A stretch of 64,000 nucleotides of DNA. Origin: a bacterium (GTDB lineage Bacteria > Krumholzibacteriota > Krumholzibacteriia > JACNKJ01). The translations under genes were made by a program, and so were the position numbers. The stretch lies in NCBI GenBank assembly GCA_024231955.1, contig JAAEPZ010000512.1, positions 1 to 64,000 on the forward strand, written 5' to 3'. The notes below the pieces were generated by a model, which made no database searches, was not told where the DNA came from, and was given only the letters and a program-made list of their open reading frames with translations. Of this stretch, positions 60,801 through 64,000 are shown in pieces; the first letter of the stretch is position 1; every line of letters begins with the position of its first letter.

Positions 60801-61970
60801 CTGATCGTCGAGGATGACAAGAACTTCGCTCAGACCCTGATGGACCTGTGCGGCAGGGAGAATTTCAAGTGTCTGTCCGCGGAATCGGGCAAACAGGCGT
60901 TGCAGATGGCGATGGAGTACAAGCCCGATGCGATCCTCCTGGACCTCGGCCTGCCGGACATAGACGGGATGGTCGTTCTGGATGAACTCAAGGACAACAT
61001 GACCACCCGTCATATTCCGATCTATGTTGTTTCCGGACGCGGCAAAGACGCGACCGCCATGATCAAGGGGGCGATGGGTTTTCTCACGAAACCCGTCTCC
61101 GTAAATGAGATCATTGAGGTGCTGAATGGGATCGGCAGGCTGCTGGACACATCAATCAAGCAACTCCTGATAATCGAAGATAACGACGATACCATTCAGC
61201 GGATCAATGACATCATCCAGATCGAGGGGGTCATGATCACCGAGGCAACCTCCGGAGAGGAGGGGTTGAAACAGATTCAGGATGGTGACTTCGACTGTGT
61301 CGTCATGGATTCCCATTTGCGGGGGATGAGCGGGTTCGATCTGCTGCGGACGCTCAAGACGGATTCCATCCGAATGCCCCCGACCGTGATCTATTCGGAT
61401 AAGGAGTTGAGTCTGAGCGAGCAGGAGATATTGGAATCTTTCGGCTGCAGTATCCTGACCAGAGATGCGACCGAACACGTACACCTGACGGACAAGGTCA
61501 GTCTGTTCCTGCACAGCGTCGAGTCGGCGCTGCCGGAGGGGCCGCGCCAGGCTATCCAGTCACTGCATGATCCGACACCCGTGCTCAAGGGGAAGAAGAT
61601 CCTCATCGTCGATGACGACATGCGCAACATCTACGCGCTCTCCAATATCCTGGAGAAATCAGGCATGATTGCGGTTCTCGCCGGAAACGGGCAACTGGCC
61701 ATCGACCTGCTCGACAGAATGGATGACGTCGACCTGGTCCTCATGGACATCATGATGCCGGTCATGGACGGCTTCGAGGCCATGCGCCTGATCCGCAAAA
61801 ACCCAAAGACCGCCGAGATCCCCATAATCGCCCTGACCGCCAAGGCCATGCCCGAGGACCGCAACAAATGTCTTAACGCGGGTGCCGACGGTTACCTGTC
61901 CAAACCCGTCGACATCGATCGGTTGATGTCCATGCTCCGGGTCTGGAGTTCATCGAAAATACGAACGTAG
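57834..61970 (+). CDS. Hybrid sensor histidine kinase with Cache-like sensor, HAMP, GAF and three receiver domains
   Basis: This is a 1378-residue membrane kinase. TM1 (about 25-47) and TM2 (about 360-385) flank a roughly 310-residue periplasmic Cache-like sensor. HAMP follows (RPIVILSNAAKRVANGDIS), then a GAF domain (about 470-600; VPTAGYALPAGR, EPGEGLVGQAALEQEPILL) and a long coiled coil (600-700). HisKA carries His in FLANMSHELRTPLNSLL (about 707). The ATPase has DTGIGIPND and YGGTGLGLTISREF. Receivers lie at about 985-1105 (LLDLGLPDIDG), 1110-1225 (VVMDSHLRGMSG) and 1254-1375 (VLMDIMMPVMDG). No output gene is adjacent; the neighbour facing it is another hybrid kinase. Confidence 0.95.
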   Translation: MKTVQGNSNSGTTTLNSRVSRRGKLQAKLLLLLLGASLIPLIIVSSISYLTATASLRKAANESLSSTVNAKAAFISNWFHYRFIDLKTQSASTANSRFLTLLNDAYGQSGTDLESFVRSDSWNLIADEHNDDLINFRKYFQYHDIFLINTEGDILFTVMSENDLGRNLYSGDLTGTLFAAACRKAFSTGKAAFSDLEYYGPSHNNVAGFIVNVILDEDGDKIGLFAIQITSAQIDHALGQGGISKTHSHTYVVGYSDMTRAVTLRTPMLSDSDSDTDQRDRIHSDYLNLVVESEQTRKWTSEYLTDRKMEENHSDETFAYTNHLGERVLGIHSNIEIAGVPWGVIAEIPVDEAFADSNTLRNLVTSLLALTAIIVIIVAIFVTRGIVRPIVILSNAAKRVANGDISQGIISRTNDEIGELSESFNTMVDSLRDADDTQKRENWIKTAQTEIAEEMRGEQSIGSLTRRIVTYLAKYLNAQVGAFYLVDKQTRLVPTAGYALPAGRNLTHEYEPGEGLVGQAALEQEPILLTDVPHDYITINSALGASPPRSILVWPVIRDNVVEGVIELGSLELFSKDCLSLLELVSESIAIGIASSQSRRLLQNMLEQSQAQSQELQAQAEILHSREEELRKTNRRLAEKTDRLETSEETLRQQSKELHISNEELQEKTISLEKQATLIEKARQELEEKAHELESSSRYKSEFLANMSHELRTPLNSLLILAGVLVENDEGNLTPGQVKSATIIKEGGEELLTLINDILDLSKVESGKMEAFVTQVNIQDMIEGLSQQFAPQVESKGLTLAVEVAKDLRKIMETDERKVVQIIRNLMSNALKFTHEGSIKLQVKRPESGTRLPRISLTHNSAIAFSVVDTGIGIPNDSQKAIFESFQQADGSTSRQYGGTGLGLTISREFAKLLGGGITLTSREGEGSTFTLYLPLSSRPEGESAEPSQSLSEPVHERSLPETARPDPAITTIHLPDDRHNMDPDDRSILIVEDDKNFAQTLMDLCGRENFKCLSAESGKQALQMAMEYKPDAILLDLGLPDIDGMVVLDELKDNMTTRHIPIYVVSGRGKDATAMIKGAMGFLTKPVSVNEIIEVLNGIGRLLDTSIKQLLIIEDNDDTIQRINDIIQIEGVMITEATSGEEGLKQIQDGDFDCVVMDSHLRGMSGFDLLRTLKTDSIRMPPTVIYSDKELSLSEQEILESFGCSILTRDATEHVHLTDKVSLFLHSVESALPEGPRQAIQSLHDPTPVLKGKKILIVDDDMRNIYALSNILEKSGMIAVLAGNGQLAIDLLDRMDDVDLVLMDIMMPVMDGFEAMRLIRKNPKTAEIPIIALTAKAMPEDRNKCLNAGADGYLSKPVDIDRLMSMLRVWSSSKIRT

Positions 61971-62017
61971 AATCCCAGACGGCATGGCCCGGGCGGATTC
62001 GCCGGAGCTGCGGGACA

Positions 62018-64000
62018 CTACTCGTTGACGGAGCCCCGCTCCGTACTCGCCAATGCATCCCGAACATTGGTGGAGAGGGCCTGCAGCGAGAAGGGCTTCT
62101 GCATGAAGAGAACGCCCTCGTCCAGAACTCCGCGATGAGCAATGACATTCGAAGGATACCCCGACATGAACAGCAGCTTCAATTTCGGATAATGCCGCAT
62201 CATGCGGGAAGCAAGCTCGCGACCGTTCATCTCGGGCATTACCACATCGGTCAACAGGAGATGAATCTCGCCGTCATATTCCCCGGCAATCTCCAGCGCC
62301 GTCTGCGGCGAGTTCGCAGCCAGGACCCTGTAGCCCAACTCCTCCAGCATCCCCTTGCCCAGATTCAGGATGATATCCTCATCCTCCACCAGCAACACGG
62401 TTTCGTGTCCGCGGTGAACCTGGTTGTTGGAGTCGTCCAATCTCTCCTGCTTGAAGGTTGCGATATAGCGGGGCAGAAATATCCTGAAGGTCGTCCCCTC
62501 CCCCAGTTCGCTGTATGCATTGACGAAACCCTCGTTCTGCTTGACGATGCCGTAAATGGTCGCCAGCCCCAGTCCGGTACCCTCACCGACCCCCTTGGTC
62601 GTGAAGAAGGGCTCCCAGATGTTCTGCAGGATCTCCCGGGGCATGCCGATCCCATCATCGGTTACGGCAAGCTCGACGAACTCACCGGGCATGAAGCCGA
62701 TATGATCGGCGCAATAGGCCTCATCCAGAATGACATTGCGGGTCTCGATGATGATCTTGCCCACGTCGTGGATGGCGTCACGGGCATTGACGCACAGGTT
62801 GGCCAGGATCTGATCCACCTGACCGGGATCGACACGGATACTCCAGAGACTGTCGCTGGGTAGCCAGGCGAGATCGATATCCTCACCGAGAAGCCTCCGC
62901 AACATCTTGAGCATGCCGCCCACGATGTCATTGAGGTTCAGCACCTGCGGCGCGACCGTCTGCTTCCGGGCAAAGGCCAGCAATTGCCGCGTCAGATCGG
63001 CGGAGCGTTCGGCGGCCTTCCGAATCTCGTCGAGTTGAAGATGAAACGGATTCTCGACACCAACCTTGCCCTGCAGCAACTCGGTATGACCCAGGATAAC
63101 CATGAGCATATTGTTGAAATCGTGCGCCACACCGCCCGCCAGACGACCGACCGACTCCATCTTCTGCGCCTGGACAAACTGCTTCTGCAGCTTCTCCAGA
63201 TCCTCCTCCGCAGATACTCTCTCGCTGATATCCTGCACAGTGACGATCAGGCGGACGACATTGCCGTCATCGTCTTTGATCGCCTCACCGATAGAATGAA
63301 CATATACCGTCGAGCAATCCTCCATGATCAAACGATCGACGACATTCCACCCCTCGCCCAGGGCAACTCCCCGTTTCACGTTGCCCAGATACCGATCCCG
63401 ATCATCGGGGTGGAATACCCGGTCAAACATTGCGCGAGCGGACTCATTCGGTCTGACCCCGAATATTCTGTGCAGTTCATCCGAACCGGAGATCGTATCC
63501 GCAGCAACATCCAGCGCCCAGTGCCCCACCTTCGCCATCGCCTGCGCCTGGTTGAGGTGCTGCTTACTTTCCAGCAACGCCAGTTCAGCCCTCTTGCGGT
63601 CCGTGATATCCCGACAGAACCCAATAAAGACATTGGGGACGCTCTGATCGTCTTTCAGCATAGAGACCGTCATCTGACCGGGGAACGTCGAACCATCCTT
63701 GCGTCGGTGCTCCACCTCACCGCTACGGTGCTCGTTGCGGAGCACATCATTGATGAACGGCAGAACCACCCTCTCCATCTCCGCAGGGGTGTGAAAGATG
63801 TTCAAATGACGCCCCACCAGTTCGTCAGCCGAATCGTAGCCGTGCATGCCGATCCAGGCCCGGTTGACATACTTCAGGACGCCCTCCGTGTTCGCGATCG
63901 CCACACCCTCCACCGTCTGCTCGACCATCGCCCCCAATTGCTCCAGCTCCTCCTTCACCCGGTACTCCTCGGTGACATCCCGAAAAACCAGAACAACGCC
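62018..64000 (-). CDS. PAS-containing hybrid histidine kinase with C-terminal receiver (cut by window edge)
   Basis: The frame runs off the right edge. Its first visible residues, GVVLVFRDVTEEYRVKEELEQ, are the end of a PAS/PAC unit, so the GTG at 63958 is internal and the true start lies outside. Two more PAS units follow (GVAIANTEGVLKYVNRAWIGMHGYDS; MAKVGHWALDVAADTISGSDELHRIFGV). An NtrB-type HisKA carries VGRLAGGVAHDFNNMLMVILGH. The ATPase has LCVNARDAI, DDGIGMP and GEGTGLGLATIYGIVKQ. The receiver has LLVEDED, LLLTDVVMPEMNG and FMQKPFS. No membrane segment is seen, so it is probably cytosolic, at least in this part. It ends 47 nt from the convergent kinase. Confidence 0.95.
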   Translation of the reverse strand, partial: GVVLVFRDVTEEYRVKEELEQLGAMVEQTVEGVAIANTEGVLKYVNRAWIGMHGYDSADELVGRHLNIFHTPAEMERVVLPFINDVLRNEHRSGEVEHRRKDGSTFPGQMTVSMLKDDQSVPNVFIGFCRDITDRKRAELALLESKQHLNQAQAMAKVGHWALDVAADTISGSDELHRIFGVRPNESARAMFDRVFHPDDRDRYLGNVKRGVALGEGWNVVDRLIMEDCSTVYVHSIGEAIKDDDGNVVRLIVTVQDISERVSAEEDLEKLQKQFVQAQKMESVGRLAGGVAHDFNNMLMVILGHTELLQGKVGVENPFHLQLDEIRKAAERSADLTRQLLAFARKQTVAPQVLNLNDIVGGMLKMLRRLLGEDIDLAWLPSDSLWSIRVDPGQVDQILANLCVNARDAIHDVGKIIIETRNVILDEAYCADHIGFMPGEFVELAVTDDGIGMPREILQNIWEPFFTTKGVGEGTGLGLATIYGIVKQNEGFVNAYSELGEGTTFRIFLPRYIATFKQERLDDSNNQVHRGHETVLLVEDEDIILNLGKGMLEELGYRVLAANSPQTALEIAGEYDGEIHLLLTDVVMPEMNGRELASRMMRHYPKLKLLFMSGYPSNVIAHRGVLDEGVLFMQKPFSLQALSTNVRDALASTERGSVNE

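Overview
The window is a GC-rich bacterial chromosome segment with dense, mostly minus-strand genes, no phage or transposase gene, no CRISPR array and no rRNA. The Mla lipid-transport genes imply an outer membrane, and there is a flagellin. At least five secreted proteins end in an NPFNP-type FlgD/Ig-like domain closing with 'MVLLK'-like residues. This fits an uncultured member of the FCB assemblage, with Krumholzibacteriota/Eisenbacteria as my best guess. That placement rests on memory of these families, not on a search.

Layout. 1-632: four tRNAs (Thr-TGT, Tyr-GTA, Gly-TCC, Thr-GGT) leading into tuf, the classical bacterial arrangement. 863-6791: a minus-strand housekeeping run with YgiQ radical SAM protein, MmcQ/YjbR, stand-alone NFACT-R, ddl, BtpA-family protein and cysS. 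7102-15825: a membrane SpoIIE-type phosphatase, then a secreted subtilase, a lipase-like hydrolase and an LVIVD-type propeller, separated by REP-like palindromes. 16108-19050: class II aldolase, GNAT acetyltransferase and a CDF transporter. 19324-24855: secreted beta-helix protein, polyferredoxin and a DUF5916 outer-membrane protein. 25019-28873: ispDF-gltX-D-threonine-aldolase-like operon. 29049-31270: flagellin and a CheY-like regulator. 31852-35726: a nucleotidyltransferase / NahK-like kinase / Na+:solute symporter operon. 35969-40138: EEP hydrolase and a radA-methyltransferase-nitroreductase-SUI1 operon. 40273-42720: mlaEFD. 42997-46342: tandem M28 peptidases running tail-to-tail into a PilZ protein. 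46748-57065: a helical hypothetical protein, two secreted proteins, a CadC-like regulator with a propeller sensor, and two papain-like proteins. 57834-64000: two large hybrid histidine kinases facing each other.

How it fits together. Much of the accessory content is an extracellular protein and peptide programme (S8, M28 x2, C1 x2, lipase-like hydrolase, propellers) alongside membrane sensing (SpoIIE phosphatase, wHTH-TM-PD40 regulator, hybrid kinases, PilZ). Two C-terminal tagging schemes coexist: a FlgD-like domain on five proteins, and a short terminal motif of the form (S/G)x(I/V)K(A/S)(L/M)(Y/F) on three others. The short motif is the most promising possibly undescribed signal here. Other leads are the REP-like palindromes with a compensatory base-pair change and a tandem half-element duplication, the hexosamine-salvage-like operon, and the propeller-bearing one-component regulator divergent from a secreted propeller protein.
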